Assembly: GCF_008704935.1 (NCBI RefSeq)
Contig: NZ_CP023692.1
Span: 1,116,001 to 1,180,000, forward strand
Direction of reading: 5' to 3'
Length of the DNA: 64,000 nucleotides
Source of the DNA: Streptomyces vinaceus
GTDB lineage: Bacteria > Actinomycetota > Actinomycetes > Streptomycetales > Streptomycetaceae
The notes below the pieces were generated by a model that was given only the letters and a program-made list of their open reading frames with translations, did not search any database and was not told where the DNA came from. Made by a program: the position numbers and the translations under genes. This document shows, one piece after another, positions 25,236 to 35,882 of the stretch. How positions within the stretch are numbered: position 1 is the stretch's first letter; the number at the start of each line of letters is the position of its first letter.

Positions 25236-25981
25236 TCAGCTTCCTCCGTGCTTGCGGACCGCCCGCAGCCATTCGCGGTTCATGGCGGCGATGGAGGGCA
25301 GCGGGATGCCCTTGGGGCAGGCCGTGGCGCATTCGCCGGTGAGGGTGCAGCCGCCGAAGCCCTCGTCGTCCATGGTGGCCACCATGTCGAGCACGCGGGT
25401 CTCCCGCTCCGGCGAACCCTGGGGCAGCACGTTCAGGTGGTTGACCTTGGCGGAGGTGAAGAGCATCGCGGAGCCGTTGGGGCAGGCCGCCACGCAGGCC
25501 CCGCAGCCGATGCACTCGGCGTGCTCGAAGGCGGAGTCGGCGTCGGCCTTGGGCACGGCGGTGGCGTGCGCCTCGGGGGCGGATCCGGTCGGGGCCGTGA
25601 TGTAGCCGCCGGCCTGGATGATCCGGTCGAAGGCACCGCGGTCCACGACGAGGTCCTTGACCACCGGGAAGGCCGCGGCCCGCCAGGGTTCGACGTCGAT
25701 GGTGTCGCCGTCGGCGAAGGACCGCATGTGCAGCTGGCAGGTGGTGGTGCGCTCGGGGCCGTGGGCGTCGCCGTTGATCACGAGGCTGCACGCGCCGCAG
25801 ATGCCCTCGCGGCAGTCGTGGTCGAAGGCGACCGGGTCCTCGCCGCGCAGGATGAGGTCCTCGTTGAGGGTGTCGAGCATCTCCAGGAAGGACATGTCGC
25901 GGGAGATGCCGTCGACCTCGTACGTGACCATGGCGCCGGGGGTGTCGGGGTTCTGCTGGCGCCAGACGCGCAGGTTGAGCC

Positions 25982-25985
<4 letters not shown>
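25236..25985 (-). CDS. sdhB: Succinate dehydrogenase / fumarate reductase iron-sulfur subunit
   Basis: 249-residue subunit. The N-terminal 2Fe-2S ferredoxin ligands are in [16 protein letters not shown] with a later Cys in TTCQLHM; the C-terminal clusters use [15 protein letters not shown] and [17 protein letters not shown]. It passes electrons between the flavin in SdhA and the quinone in SdhC. ATG 25985 overlaps the sdhA stop (ATGA). Last gene of sdhCAB, the order of two-haem type B complexes. The unusual S-x-A-M-N-REW-L end is as expected for this actinobacterial branch. Confidence 0.96.
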
Positions 25986-27964
<1,979 letters not shown>

Positions 27965-27965
27965 G

Positions 27966-28670
27966 TCAGCTCACCACTCCGGTCATGACGGCGACGGGGA
28001 CGGAGACGAAGCCCGCGAAGAGGACGAGGGCGAGGGCGTTGGCGAGGAACTTCAGAGCCCGGTCGCGGCGGGCGTTGCCCGCGCCGAGGGTCTGGGCGGC
28101 GCTCCAGAAGCCGTGCCGGACGTGCAGGCCGACGGCGGCCATCGCCACGATGTAGATCGTGTTTCCGTACCAGGTGGAGAAGGTGGCGAGGACGTTCTCG
28201 TACGGGTGGCCGGCCCACGCGCGCTCGTTGACGGTGAGCGTGGTGAGGTCGAGCAGGTGCCAGACGATGAACAGGGCCAGGATGATGCCGCCCCAGCGCA
28301 TGGTGCGGGTGGCGTAGCTCGCGCGGCGGCGCTTGTGGGCGTACTTCACCGGGCGGGCCTTGATGTCGCGGCGGCTGAGCTGGTACGCGGACACGGCGTG
28401 GCCGACGACCGCGGCGAGGAGCACCACGCGCACGATCCACAGGGCCCACTCGTGATGGAGGAAGGGGGAGCCGAGGGTGCGCAGCCAGTGGGCGTAGCCG
28501 TTGAACTCGCCGGCCCCGAAGAAGATCTTGAGGTTGCCGAGCATGTGGACGACCAGGTAGCCGAGCATGATCAGCCCGGAGACCGCCATCACGGACTTCT
28601 TGCCGACGGTGGAGTCCCAGAGCGTGCGCGTGGTGGACGGCCGTCGGCCCGTCCGCGTTGCCAGAGCCAT
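27966..28670 (-). CDS. sdhC: Succinate dehydrogenase cytochrome b subunit (type B)
   Basis: 234-residue membrane anchor with five hydrophobic segments: [77 protein letters not shown] and [21 protein letters not shown]. Histidines in segments 1, 2, 3 and 4 (VVHMLG, VVGHAVS, VWHLLD, GLHVRHG) can ligate the two b haems of a type B complex. ATG 28670 is the start that begins just before the soluble N-terminus; a longer start at 28691 is possible. First gene of sdhCAB. Confidence 0.93.
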   Translation of the reverse strand: MALATRTGRRPSTTRTLWDSTVGKKSVMAVSGLIMLGYLVVHMLGNLKIFFGAGEFNGYAHWLRTLGSPFLHHEWALWIVRVVLLAAVVGHAVSAYQLSRRDIKARPVKYAHKRRRASYATRTMRWGGIILALFIVWHLLDLTTLTVNERAWAGHPYENVLATFSTWYGNTIYIVAMAAVGLHVRHGFWSAAQTLGAGNARRDRALKFLANALALVLFAGFVSVPVAVMTGVVS

Positions 28671-28708
28671 GCCATCGAAGGTAAGGACCAAAGTCCCGAG
28701 AGGTCCAA

Positions 28709-28744
28709 GACATGATGGCGCTTATGTCAATAGGGGCTTCCTAT
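28709..28744. promoter_or_regulatory. Divergent LysR-type operators and sdhC promoter
   Basis: Two dyads lie between sdhC and lysR. GACAT-N10-ATGTC spans 28709-28728 and ATAGG-GGCTT-CCTAT (a T-N11-A LysR box) spans 28730-28744. The minus-strand hexamer TTGACA (28730-28725) is a candidate -35 for sdhC and overlaps both, as expected where a LysR protein activates the operon. Confidence 0.7.
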
Positions 28745-28764
28745 GGGCGGCGTATCCTGGGGCG

Positions 28765-29643
28765 ATGCAGTTCCAGCAGCTCCTGTACTTCGTGGCCGTC
28801 GCCGAAACCCGCCACTTCAGCCGGGCCGCGGAGCGGGTGCACGTCGCCCAGCCGTCGCTGTCGCAGCAGATCAAGTCGCTGGAACGGGAGCTGGGGGCGG
28901 AACTGTTCAGCCGGGCGCGCGGGAACATCGCGCTGACGGACGCGGGCGAGGTGCTGCTGCCGCTGGCCCGGCGAATCTTGGCGGACGCGGACACGGCACG
29001 GCTGGAGGTACAGGAGCTGGCGCAGCTGCGGCGGGGGCGGGTCCGGCTGGGGGCGACGCCGAGCGTGTGCACGGGGCTGCTGCCCGGCGTGCTGCGCGCC
29101 TTCCACACCGCGCATCCGGGGATCGAGCTGCTGATCGAGGAGAGCGGTTCGCTGGACCTCGTACGGGAACTGGCGCGCGGGGCCCTGGACCTGGCGCTCA
29201 TCGCGCTCCCGCTGCCGCCCTCGGCCCCGGCGCTGACCACGGTGGAGCTGCTGACGGAGGACCTGGTGGTGGTCTCCTCGGCGGAGCTGCCGCCACCGGC
29301 GGGCGGCGGGCCGCTGACGGTGTCCGCGCTGCGCGACGAGCCGATGGTGATGTTCCGCCACGGCTACGACCTGCGGGACCTGACGGTGGCCGCCTGCCGG
29401 GCGGAGGGCTTCGAGCCGGTGTTCACGGTGGAGGGCGGGGAGATGGACGCCGTACTGGGCTTCGTGCGCGCGGGGCTCGGCGTGGCGGTGGTCCCGGCGA
29501 TGGTCGTGGAGCACGGCGGCCCGGGGCTGCGCGCCACCGCGCTGGCGGGCTCTCCGCTGCGCCGCACCATCGCCCTGGCGCACCGTACGGACGTCGCTCC
29601 CCCGCGCGCCGCCCGCGAGCTCAGGCGCATCCTGCTGGGCTGA
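28765..29643 (+). CDS. LysR family transcriptional regulator
   Basis: 292-residue regulator. Winged HTH at residues 1-60 (MQFQQLLYFVAVAETRHFSRAAERVHVAQPSLSQQIKSLERELGAELFSR), then the periplasmic-binding-like effector domain from about 90 (RVRLGATPSVCTGLLPGVLRAFH to the end). ATG 28765 follows a TATCCT (28753-28758) by six bases, so the mRNA is predicted to be leaderless. Divergent from sdhCAB and therefore the likely controller of that operon; effector unknown. Confidence 0.93.
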   Translation: MQFQQLLYFVAVAETRHFSRAAERVHVAQPSLSQQIKSLERELGAELFSRARGNIALTDAGEVLLPLARRILADADTARLEVQELAQLRRGRVRLGATPSVCTGLLPGVLRAFHTAHPGIELLIEESGSLDLVRELARGALDLALIALPLPPSAPALTTVELLTEDLVVVSSAELPPPAGGGPLTVSALRDEPMVMFRHGYDLRDLTVAACRAEGFEPVFTVEGGEMDAVLGFVRAGLGVAVVPAMVVEHGGPGLRATALAGSPLRRTIALAHRTDVAPPRAARELRRILLG

Positions 29644-29679
29644 GGCCGCAGAGCCCTGTGCGGTGCGCCCCGCCGGCCG

Positions 29680-30372
29680 TCAGGCGCCGGGAGCGGCCTC
29701 GGCGCCGGGTTCGGCCTCGGGTCTGGGTTCGGCCTCGGCTCTGGGAAGTGTCCTGTCGAGGCCGTCGGCCAGCATGGCGAAGGCCTCTTCGGCATCGGCC
29801 ACGGCGGCCGGGTGCGCCGCGTCGGCGCTCTGGCCGGCATCCATGCGGAGGTAGTTCTCCCGGCCCAGCGCATGGCGGACCGCCACCAGATGCGTCGCCG
29901 CGAGCCGGGCGGCGAGCGGCCGTACCGATTCGGCCTCCAGCACGGCGGCGAGCAGCTCCACCTCGCGGTCGGTGTAGTGGGACATCCGGCTCTCCAGGCT
30001 GGCGGTGGAGTAGAGCAGCCGCTGGAACGCCAGCACCCCGGGGTGGTCGCAGAGTCCCGTGATCGGATCCCGTTCGGCCAGGGCCCCCAGGAAGTGCGTG
30101 CGCACCGCGCCCACGGGCGTCTGCCCGGCGGGCCGGTCGCGCACGATGCGCGCCGCCTCGTCCTGGTGGTCGGCGAACCGGTCGAGCACGAGGTCCTCCT
30201 TGCTCGGGAAGTACCGGAACAGGGTCGGTTTGGAGACCTCCGCCGCGGCGGCGACATCGGCCACCGACACGGCGTCGAAGCCCCGCTCCAGGAAGAGTTC
30301 GAGCGCCGTGGCCGCCAGCTGGCGGCGCGTACGGAGCTTCTTGTTCTCGCGCAGACCCGTCGTCTTCTCCAT
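29680..30372 (-). CDS. TetR family transcriptional regulator
   Basis: 230-residue repressor. HTH at residues about 10-60 (LRTRRQLAATALELFLERGFDAVSVADVAAAAEVSKPTLFRYFPSKEDLVLDRF). The C-terminal domain is of the AcrR/MftR-like group (TetR_C with LESRMSHYTDREVELLAAVL). The last 25 residues are an acidic Pro/Ala/Glu repeat (AEAEPRPEAEPGAEAAPGA). Minus-strand TATCCT ends seven bases before the ATG, predicting a leaderless mRNA. Divergent from the flavin monooxygenase that it probably represses. Confidence 0.93.
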   Translation of the reverse strand: MEKTTGLRENKKLRTRRQLAATALELFLERGFDAVSVADVAAAAEVSKPTLFRYFPSKEDLVLDRFADHQDEAARIVRDRPAGQTPVGAVRTHFLGALAERDPITGLCDHPGVLAFQRLLYSTASLESRMSHYTDREVELLAAVLEAESVRPLAARLAATHLVAVRHALGRENYLRMDAGQSADAAHPAAVADAEEAFAMLADGLDRTLPRAEAEPRPEAEPGAEAAPGA

Positions 30373-30397
30373 GCCGCAAAGGATAGCACGGTTCGTG

Positions 30398-30421
30398 ACT
30401 CGGTTAATTTCTTGACCGGGT
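30398..30421. promoter_or_regulatory. Candidate TetR operator
   Basis: Imperfect dyad ACTCGGTT-N8-GACCGGGT (six of eight paired) in the 119-base divergent region, in a patch richer in A+T than its surroundings. A second CGGTT lies 12 bases to the left. Confidence 0.45.
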
Positions 30422-30491
30422 TGCTTTTTCTGGCGGAAGCCGCTTTCCTTGAGACATCGACGGGAGCGGGACCGACCTGAGAGGACATCCG

Positions 30492-31562
30492 ATGACTGAC
30501 GTACTGATCGCGGGCTCCGGCCCTACTGGGCTGACCCTGGCCTGCGACCTCGCCCTGCGCGGAGCCGCCGTCCGCGTCATCGACCGGCGCACCGGACCGC
30601 ATCACGAGTCCCGCGGCAAGGGGCTCCGGCCGAGCAGCCTGGAGGTTTTCGAGCGGCTCGGCGTGGCCGGATCCCTGACCGCCGTCGGCGACGAGCGGGT
30701 GGTCCTGCGCAAGTACTTCGACGGGGCCCACGTGAAGGACACTCCCGTGGTCGACGGCGGGCTGCTGATAGGGCAGTGGCAGATCGAGGGGGCGCTGCGC
30801 GAACGGCTCGCCGGCCTGGGCGTGCAGGTTGAATACGGGTGCCGGCTGACAGGGATCACCCAGGACGCGGCCGGGGTCCGGGCCGAGCTGGCGGACGGCA
30901 CGGTGATAGCGGCCCGGTATCTCGCCGGGTGCGACGGCGGGCGCAGCACCACCCGCACGCTCCTCGGCATCCCGCTCGAGGGAAGTACGCAGGAGGAGCC
31001 GGCGATGGTCGTCGGGGACGTCCGGGCCGAGGGCCTCAGCCGGGACTTCTGGCACCAGTGGTTCACCTCGGACGGCGCCGGGATCATGCTCTGCCCGATG
31101 CCGGGGACGGACTCCTTCCAGTTGCAGGCCTCACCCGAGCAGGACGGCCGGGGCGAGCCGCTGGAGCCCTCGCCGGAGGGTTTCCAACGGCTTTTCGAGC
31201 GCCGTGCGCGGATACCGGGGATCCGGCTCACGGATGCCACCTGGGTCTCCACCTGGCGGGTCAATGTGCGCGTGGCCGCCCGCATGCGCGAGGGCCGGGT
31301 CTTCCTCGCCGGGGACGCCGCGCACGTCCACCCCATAGCCGGCGGGCTGGGCATGAACACCGGCATCGACGACGCGGCCGCCCTGGGCCGGACCCTGGCC
31401 GCCGCCCTCACCGGGCCCGGCGGAGACGAGGTGCTCGACGCCTATCAGGCCGAGCGGCTGCCGGTGGCCGCCGAGGTCGTGGCCGACACGGCGCGGCGGT
31501 ACGAGCGGGTCCTGGCCGCCGTCCGCACCCCCGGCCGAGGCACGGAGGCCGGCCTGGAATGA
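30492..31562 (+). CDS. FAD-dependent monooxygenase, aromatic hydroxylase type
   Basis: 356-residue class A flavoprotein. FAD site GSGPTG (residues 8-13), DG motif CDGGRSTTRTLLG (about 152-164) and GD motif FLAGDAAHVHPIAGGLGMNTGIDDAAALG (about 272-300). It lacks the C-terminal thioredoxin-like domain that the larger hydroxylases (including Rox at 2171) have, so it is a short-form enzyme; a G-rich intergenic stretch follows the stop and I see no frameshift. Substrate unknown; divergent TetR control suggests induction by an aromatic or antibiotic-like compound. Confidence 0.92.
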   Translation: MTDVLIAGSGPTGLTLACDLALRGAAVRVIDRRTGPHHESRGKGLRPSSLEVFERLGVAGSLTAVGDERVVLRKYFDGAHVKDTPVVDGGLLIGQWQIEGALRERLAGLGVQVEYGCRLTGITQDAAGVRAELADGTVIAARYLAGCDGGRSTTRTLLGIPLEGSTQEEPAMVVGDVRAEGLSRDFWHQWFTSDGAGIMLCPMPGTDSFQLQASPEQDGRGEPLEPSPEGFQRLFERRARIPGIRLTDATWVSTWRVNVRVAARMREGRVFLAGDAAHVHPIAGGLGMNTGIDDAAALGRTLAAALTGPGGDEVLDAYQAERLPVAAEVVADTARRYERVLAAVRTPGRGTEAGLE

Positions 31563-31716
31563 CCGGCCACGCCGGGCGGGCCCGTCCCCGGGGCGGTCCG
31601 GGCGGGGCTGTCCGGGCGGGGCCGGCGGGTCGGGCCGGCGGTGGGGGTCGGCCCGGGCGCTCGGGGCCGGGGCCCGGGGCTGGGGCCCGGGGCTGGGTCC
31701 TGATCCGGGTGGGGTG
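31563..31716. other. G-rich convergent intergenic stretch
   Basis: 154 bases between two converging genes, over 80 percent G+C, made of GGGGC-rich units including a direct repeat of GGGGCTGGGGCCC with GGGCCCGGGG self-complementary cores. It probably contains the terminators of both genes and could form G-quadruplexes on the plus strand. No coding potential recognised. Confidence 0.6.
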
Positions 31717-33999
31717 TCAGGAAGCGGTGGGCACGGCGTCCGAGAGCGAGAGCGTGTGGATGCGGTCGGGGGCGCCGGGGCGGGCGTAGTACCAGCCCTG
31801 GGCGGTGTCGCAGCCGAGGTCGCGGAGCTGGGCTGCCTGGGCGCCGGTCTCCACGCCCTCGACCGTGACCGCGAGTTCGAGGCTGTGGGCCAGGGCGACG
31901 ATGCCTTCCACGATCTTGACGTCGACCGGGTTGGCGGGCTGCTGCTGCATCCCCTTGGTGAAGGAGCGGTCCAGCTTCAGGACGCTGACCGGCAGACGGC
32001 GCAGGTTGGCCAGGTTCGAGTAGCCCGTGCCGAAGTCGTCGAGCGCGATGTCCACACCGAGGGCCGCGAGCCGGCGCAGCGGTTCCAGGAGTTCGTCGTC
32101 GGCGCCGATCAGGGCCGATTCGGTGACCTCCAGGCACAGGGCGCCCGGGGCGAGGCCCGAGTTCTCCAGTACCGCGACGGTGTCGGCGACCAGACCGGGG
32201 TGGTGCAGCTGGGTCGGCGAGAGGTTGACGTTGATGCGCAGGGACGACCCGCCGTGCTGGCGCTGCCAGTTGCGGGCCTGGCGGACGGCCTCCTCCAGGA
32301 CCCAGCGGCCGAGGGGCACGATCAGCCCGGTCCGTTCTGCGAGCGGGATGAAGCGGTCCGGGCCGAGTACCCCGTACTGCGGGTGCGACCAGCGGACGAG
32401 GGCCTCGGCGCCGTGGACGCTGCCGTCGTGGAGGTGGACCAGCGGCTGGTACTCGATGAAGAACTCACCGCGTTCCAGCGCCGCCGGAAGGGCGTTGGTG
32501 AGGCCGTGCCGGGTGATGGCGCGCGCGTCGGCCTCGGCGTCGGCGAACTCGAAGCGGTTGCCGCCGGCCGCCTTGGCCCGGTACATGGTGATGTCGGCGC
32601 TGCGCAGCACTTCCGCCGCGGTGCGTTCGCGGGCCGGGCCCTCCACGATGCCGATGCTGCCGCGGACCGACAGCTCGCGGCCCTCGATGCGGATGGGCAC
32701 CGACAAGGCGGACAGGATCCGGACGGCGAGTTCGGTCACCTTCTCCTCGGTGTCCGAGCCGGTGGTCAGGGCCACGAACTCGTCGCCGCCGAGGCGTGCG
32801 ACGACCTCGCCGGGGCCGGTCGCGCAGCTCTGCAGCCGGTCGGCGACCTCCACCAGGAGCCGGTCGCCCGCCGAGTGGCCGAGGCTGTCGTTGACCGCCT
32901 TGAACCCGTCCAGGTCCAGGTAGCACAGGCCGAAACGGCTTCCGCCGGCCCCGCTCAGGGCCTTCTCCAGGCGTTCGAAGAACAGTGTCCGGTTCGGCAG
33001 GCCGGTCAGGGCGTCATGGGTGGCCTCGTAGCGCAGGCGCAGGTTCAGCAGCCGGCGCTCGGTGGTGTCCTCCATCAGCGCCAGCTGGTACTGGGGCACG
33101 CCCTCGGCGTCGCGCAGCAGCGACACCGTCAGGTTGGTCCACAGTACGGTCCCGTCGTGGCGGTAGTACGGCTTCTCCACCCGGTAGCTCTCGCGTTCGC
33201 CGCGGACGAGTTCGCCGTACATCCGCCAGACGTGCGGGGCGTCGTCGGGGTGGCCCCACTCGCTGACGTTGCGCCCCTGCATGTGCCCGCCCATGCCGCC
33301 GAACATCTGCAGCAGCGCGTCGTTGACCTCCAGGATGTTGCCTTGGAGGTCGGCGATGCCGATGCCGACGGCCGCGCCCTCGAAGACCGCCTTGAAGCGT
33401 TCCTCGCTCGCGTGCAGGGCCTGCTGGGCGTCGATGCGGGCGGTCAGCGCGGAGCGGGCGATGGCCTCCTGCTCCTTGAGGGTGCGCTCGCGCAGGGCGC
33501 GGGCGAATCCGGCCGCGATCCCGTGCTGGAGCCGGGCGCAGCGCGAGCGGTACTCCTCGGTGCCCTCCACGCCGACGCCGTCGGGGCCGCAGTAGAGCAC
33601 GAGGTACGACTCGACCACGCCGAGCGTGCCGGCGAGCGCCTCCGGGTCGGTGCAGTGCACGGCGACGAGTTCGGCCCCGACCCGCTGGGCCACGCCCGCG
33701 TCGAAGGGCCGCGCGTGCAGGGCCTCGGCGAGGGTCCGGGCGAGCGGTATGAGGTGCTGTTCGAACTCGACGCGGGTCAGCGAGGTCGCGGTGACGGGGA
33801 AGATCGCCCGTCCCCAGATGGTCGCGAAGCGCCCGATCCGGTCCTCCAGCCCGGTCCGCAGTGCGGCCGGGCCCGCGCCCGCCGACAGGCCCGCCGGTGT
33901 CGGCGGGCCTGTCGGCGCAGCGGTGGGCTCCGCCGCCTGGGCGGGCCCCTCGTTCTTCGGGGTCGGTGTGCCGGAGGGCACCGCGGCCGTGGATCTCAC
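31717..33999 (-). CDS. rmdA: PAS-GGDEF-EAL cyclic di-GMP enzyme RmdA
   Basis: 760-residue cytoplasmic protein. After an Ala/Pro-rich N-terminus and a conserved region (RFATIWGRAIFPVTATSL), a PAS/PAC domain spans about 235-355 (ERFKAVFEGAAVGIGIADLQGNILEVN), GGDEF about 370-530 with the intact motif ARLGGDEFVAL, and EAL about 550-750 with intact GAEALVRW and LDDFGTGYSNL. Both active sites look functional; the S. coelicolor homologue RmdA (SCO0928 as I recall) acts as a phosphodiesterase controlling aerial growth, with a haem-binding PAS. GTG 33999 overlaps the methyltransferase stop (GTGA), so the two genes are coupled. Confidence 0.93.
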   Translation of the reverse strand: MRSTAAVPSGTPTPKNEGPAQAAEPTAAPTGPPTPAGLSAGAGPAALRTGLEDRIGRFATIWGRAIFPVTATSLTRVEFEQHLIPLARTLAEALHARPFDAGVAQRVGAELVAVHCTDPEALAGTLGVVESYLVLYCGPDGVGVEGTEEYRSRCARLQHGIAAGFARALRERTLKEQEAIARSALTARIDAQQALHASEERFKAVFEGAAVGIGIADLQGNILEVNDALLQMFGGMGGHMQGRNVSEWGHPDDAPHVWRMYGELVRGERESYRVEKPYYRHDGTVLWTNLTVSLLRDAEGVPQYQLALMEDTTERRLLNLRLRYEATHDALTGLPNRTLFFERLEKALSGAGGSRFGLCYLDLDGFKAVNDSLGHSAGDRLLVEVADRLQSCATGPGEVVARLGGDEFVALTTGSDTEEKVTELAVRILSALSVPIRIEGRELSVRGSIGIVEGPARERTAAEVLRSADITMYRAKAAGGNRFEFADAEADARAITRHGLTNALPAALERGEFFIEYQPLVHLHDGSVHGAEALVRWSHPQYGVLGPDRFIPLAERTGLIVPLGRWVLEEAVRQARNWQRQHGGSSLRINVNLSPTQLHHPGLVADTVAVLENSGLAPGALCLEVTESALIGADDELLEPLRRLAALGVDIALDDFGTGYSNLANLRRLPVSVLKLDRSFTKGMQQQPANPVDVKIVEGIVALAHSLELAVTVEGVETGAQAAQLRDLGCDTAQGWYYARPGAPDRIHTLSLSDAVPTAS

Positions 34000-34826
34000 G
34001 CCTTGCGTCCCACTCCGCCGAAGCCCGAGAACGCGTACGGGTCCTCGGGCGTCCCCCCGTCCTCCGGGTCCTCGGTGCCCTCGGGCTGCCACAGCGGCAT
34101 GAACACGACGCCGGGTTCGACGAGCTCGAAGCCGTCGAAGAAGCGGCCGATCTGCTCGCCGCTGCGCATGACGAGCGGGTTGCGGATGTCCCGGTAGACG
34201 CCGACGGTGCCGCTCGCGACCTCCTGCGACAGCGGGATCCCCTCGTACGAGGCGTGCGTGAGCACGAGGAGGCTGCCGGGGGCCAGTGCGTCGCGCAGCT
34301 CGGCGACGGCGGCGTACGGGTCGTCCGAGTCCTCCAGGAAGTGCAGGACGGCGACGAGCAGCAGGGCGACCGGGCGTTCGAGGTCGAGCAGCTGCGTGAC
34401 CTCGGGGGCGGCGAGGATGTCCTGCGGCTTGCGCAGGTCGGCGGCGACGATGTCGGTGTGCTCGTTCCCGGCGAGGACGGCCCGGCTGTGCGCGACGGCC
34501 ACCGGGTCGTGGTCCACGTAGACGACGCGGGCCTCGGGGCTGGCGGCCCGGGCGATCTCGTGGACGTTGCCGAAGGTCGGGATGCCGGAGCCGATGTCGA
34601 GGAACTGGGTGACGCCCTGGGCCACGGCGTAGCGGACGGCGCGGCGCATGAACGCCCGGTTGGCCTGCATGATCTTGGGCAGGCCCGGCAGGAACTCCAT
34701 GGCGCGGCGGGCGGCCTGGCGATCGACCTCGAAGTTGTGGGAGCCGCCCAGGTAGTAGTCGTAGATGCGGGACACGCTCGGCACCGATATGTCGATACCT
34801 GGCGGGGCCCAGGCGGGGCGCTCCAT
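33996..34826 (-). CDS. SAM-dependent methyltransferase, DUF574 / SCO-type
   Basis: 276-residue protein of the actinobacterial methyltransferase family formerly called DUF574. Landmarks: SVSRIYDYYLGGSHNFEVDRQAA, QFLDIGSGIPTFGNVHEIARAASPEARVVYVDHDPVAVAHSRAVL (SAM site), and HASYEGIPL. ATG 34826 has GGAG eight bases upstream. It is translationally coupled to rmdA through a GTGA overlap, an arrangement that suggests a joint role, but the methyl acceptor is unknown. Confidence 0.92.
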   Translation of the reverse strand: MERPAWAPPGIDISVPSVSRIYDYYLGGSHNFEVDRQAARRAMEFLPGLPKIMQANRAFMRRAVRYAVAQGVTQFLDIGSGIPTFGNVHEIARAASPEARVVYVDHDPVAVAHSRAVLAGNEHTDIVAADLRKPQDILAAPEVTQLLDLERPVALLLVAVLHFLEDSDDPYAAVAELRDALAPGSLLVLTHASYEGIPLSQEVASGTVGVYRDIRNPLVMRSGEQIGRFFDGFELVEPGVVFMPLWQPEGTEDPEDGGTPEDPYAFSGFGGVGRKA

Positions 34827-35140
34827 CGGGGTCTCCAAGCCGTAGTCCTGCGCGGTCGTCCGGGATCGGACGCCTGTCCGAGCCGAATGTACTGATCATT
34901 GCCCAACGGAGCGAGCAAAAGCGGAAATTGGTGATCCGTTCTTCATCACACACCAAAGGCCTCCACGGCCCCTCCCGCAGCGAATGACCGAAACCGACAA
35001 GTCGCTTTTGGGAATACGCAGGAAGATGATCGGAATTCGTCATTCCGTGGCTTAAACCTCTACGGTCTCCGCGCCACCCGTTCAGGCGAACCACGGCTGA
35101 CCTCCGCGTGCGCGGGCGCACGTGAGCCCATGCTCCCCGG
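34827..35140. other. Divergent control region, 314 bases, with inverted repeat 35031-35047
   Basis: Non-coding and distinctly richer in A+T than the genes on both sides. It contains CGGAAT-TCGTC-ATTCCG (35031-35047, perfect 6-bp dyad) and a GGAATAC near 35011. Promoters for the methyltransferase-rmdA operon (left) and the proline-rich gene (right) must lie here. No small ORF with a good ribosome site was found. Confidence 0.6.
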
Positions 35141-35839
35141 GTGAACAGAGCCTGTACCAGACGCCTGCTGGTGGTCCCGGTCCTGCTGTGGGCGGCGCTG
35201 TCCGCCACACCGGCCGTGGCTGATAGCAGCGCCTACGCGACGATCGACGCCGGGGACGGCGCGAGCGCCCTCGCGCTGGTCGCGACCACCGGAAGCGGCG
35301 CGGCCGCGAGCGTCCGGGGTGGCGGACATCACGGCGCCGGGCCGTCCGACGACCGGGGCGACGGCCACGGGAACGGCCACGGCCCGGGGAACGGGCACGA
35401 GCACGGCCACGGGCACGGAGGACACCACGGACACGGCGGACACCACTGCCCGCCGCCGCCTCCCCCGCCGTGTCCGCCGAAGCCGACCCCGACCCCCACC
35501 CCCACCCCGACGCCCACGCCGCCTCCGCCGCCGCCGCCGAAGCCACCGGTGCCCGCCCCGAAGCCCACGCCGCCGCCCCCGCCACCTCCGCAGGCCAAGC
35601 CGCAGCCGAAGCCGCCGGTGCCGGCCCCGCCGAAGCCGGTGCCGCCGCCCCCGCTCCAGGTGAAGGCGCCCGACCCCGTGGTGACGCCCCCGCCCCCGCC
35701 CCCGAAGAAGCCGGTGGCCAGGCCCGCCTACCACACGGCGGCCGTGAAGCGGCCCGAGCACCACATCTCACCGGTGACCTTCACCCTGATGACCGCGGCT
35801 CCCGCGGTGCTCGCGATCGTCGCGCTGCGCCCGCGCTAG
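35141..35839 (+). CDS. Exported His/Gly- and Pro-rich surface protein
   Basis: 232-residue protein: signal peptide (RRLLVVPVLLWAALSATPAVA, residues 5-26), a short spacer, a Gly/His block of about 40 residues (GHEHGHGHGGHHGHGGHHC), then about 100 residues of P-, PT- and PPK-rich sequence, and a C-terminal hydrophobic segment (TFTLMTAAPAVLAIVALRPR) ending in Arg. The design is a wall-spanning proline rod anchored by its end in the membrane, with a possible metal-binding His block near the outside. GTG 35141 is the only start that keeps the signal peptide. No known family. Confidence 0.75.
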   Translation: MNRACTRRLLVVPVLLWAALSATPAVADSSAYATIDAGDGASALALVATTGSGAAASVRGGGHHGAGPSDDRGDGHGNGHGPGNGHEHGHGHGGHHGHGGHHCPPPPPPPCPPKPTPTPTPTPTPTPPPPPPPKPPVPAPKPTPPPPPPPQAKPQPKPPVPAPPKPVPPPPLQVKAPDPVVTPPPPPPKKPVARPAYHTAAVKRPEHHISPVTFTLMTAAPAVLAIVALRPR

Positions 35840-35882
35840 ACCCGCCCCGCACACCAGACTTCGTGACCGATTGGGAGTCATC

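Noticed and set aside
30492..31562. Second rifamycin monooxygenase
   Set aside because: It lacks the C-terminal thioredoxin-like domain and the Rox-specific blocks, and no RAE lies upstream.
31563..31716. Possible small G-rich non-coding RNA
   Set aside because: No promoter or defined stem; the stretch is better explained as a terminator zone between converging genes.
34000..35208. N-terminal extension of rmdA through the methyltransferase
   Set aside because: The extended frame is a shadow of the methyltransferase; GTG 33999 with a GTGA overlap is the natural start.
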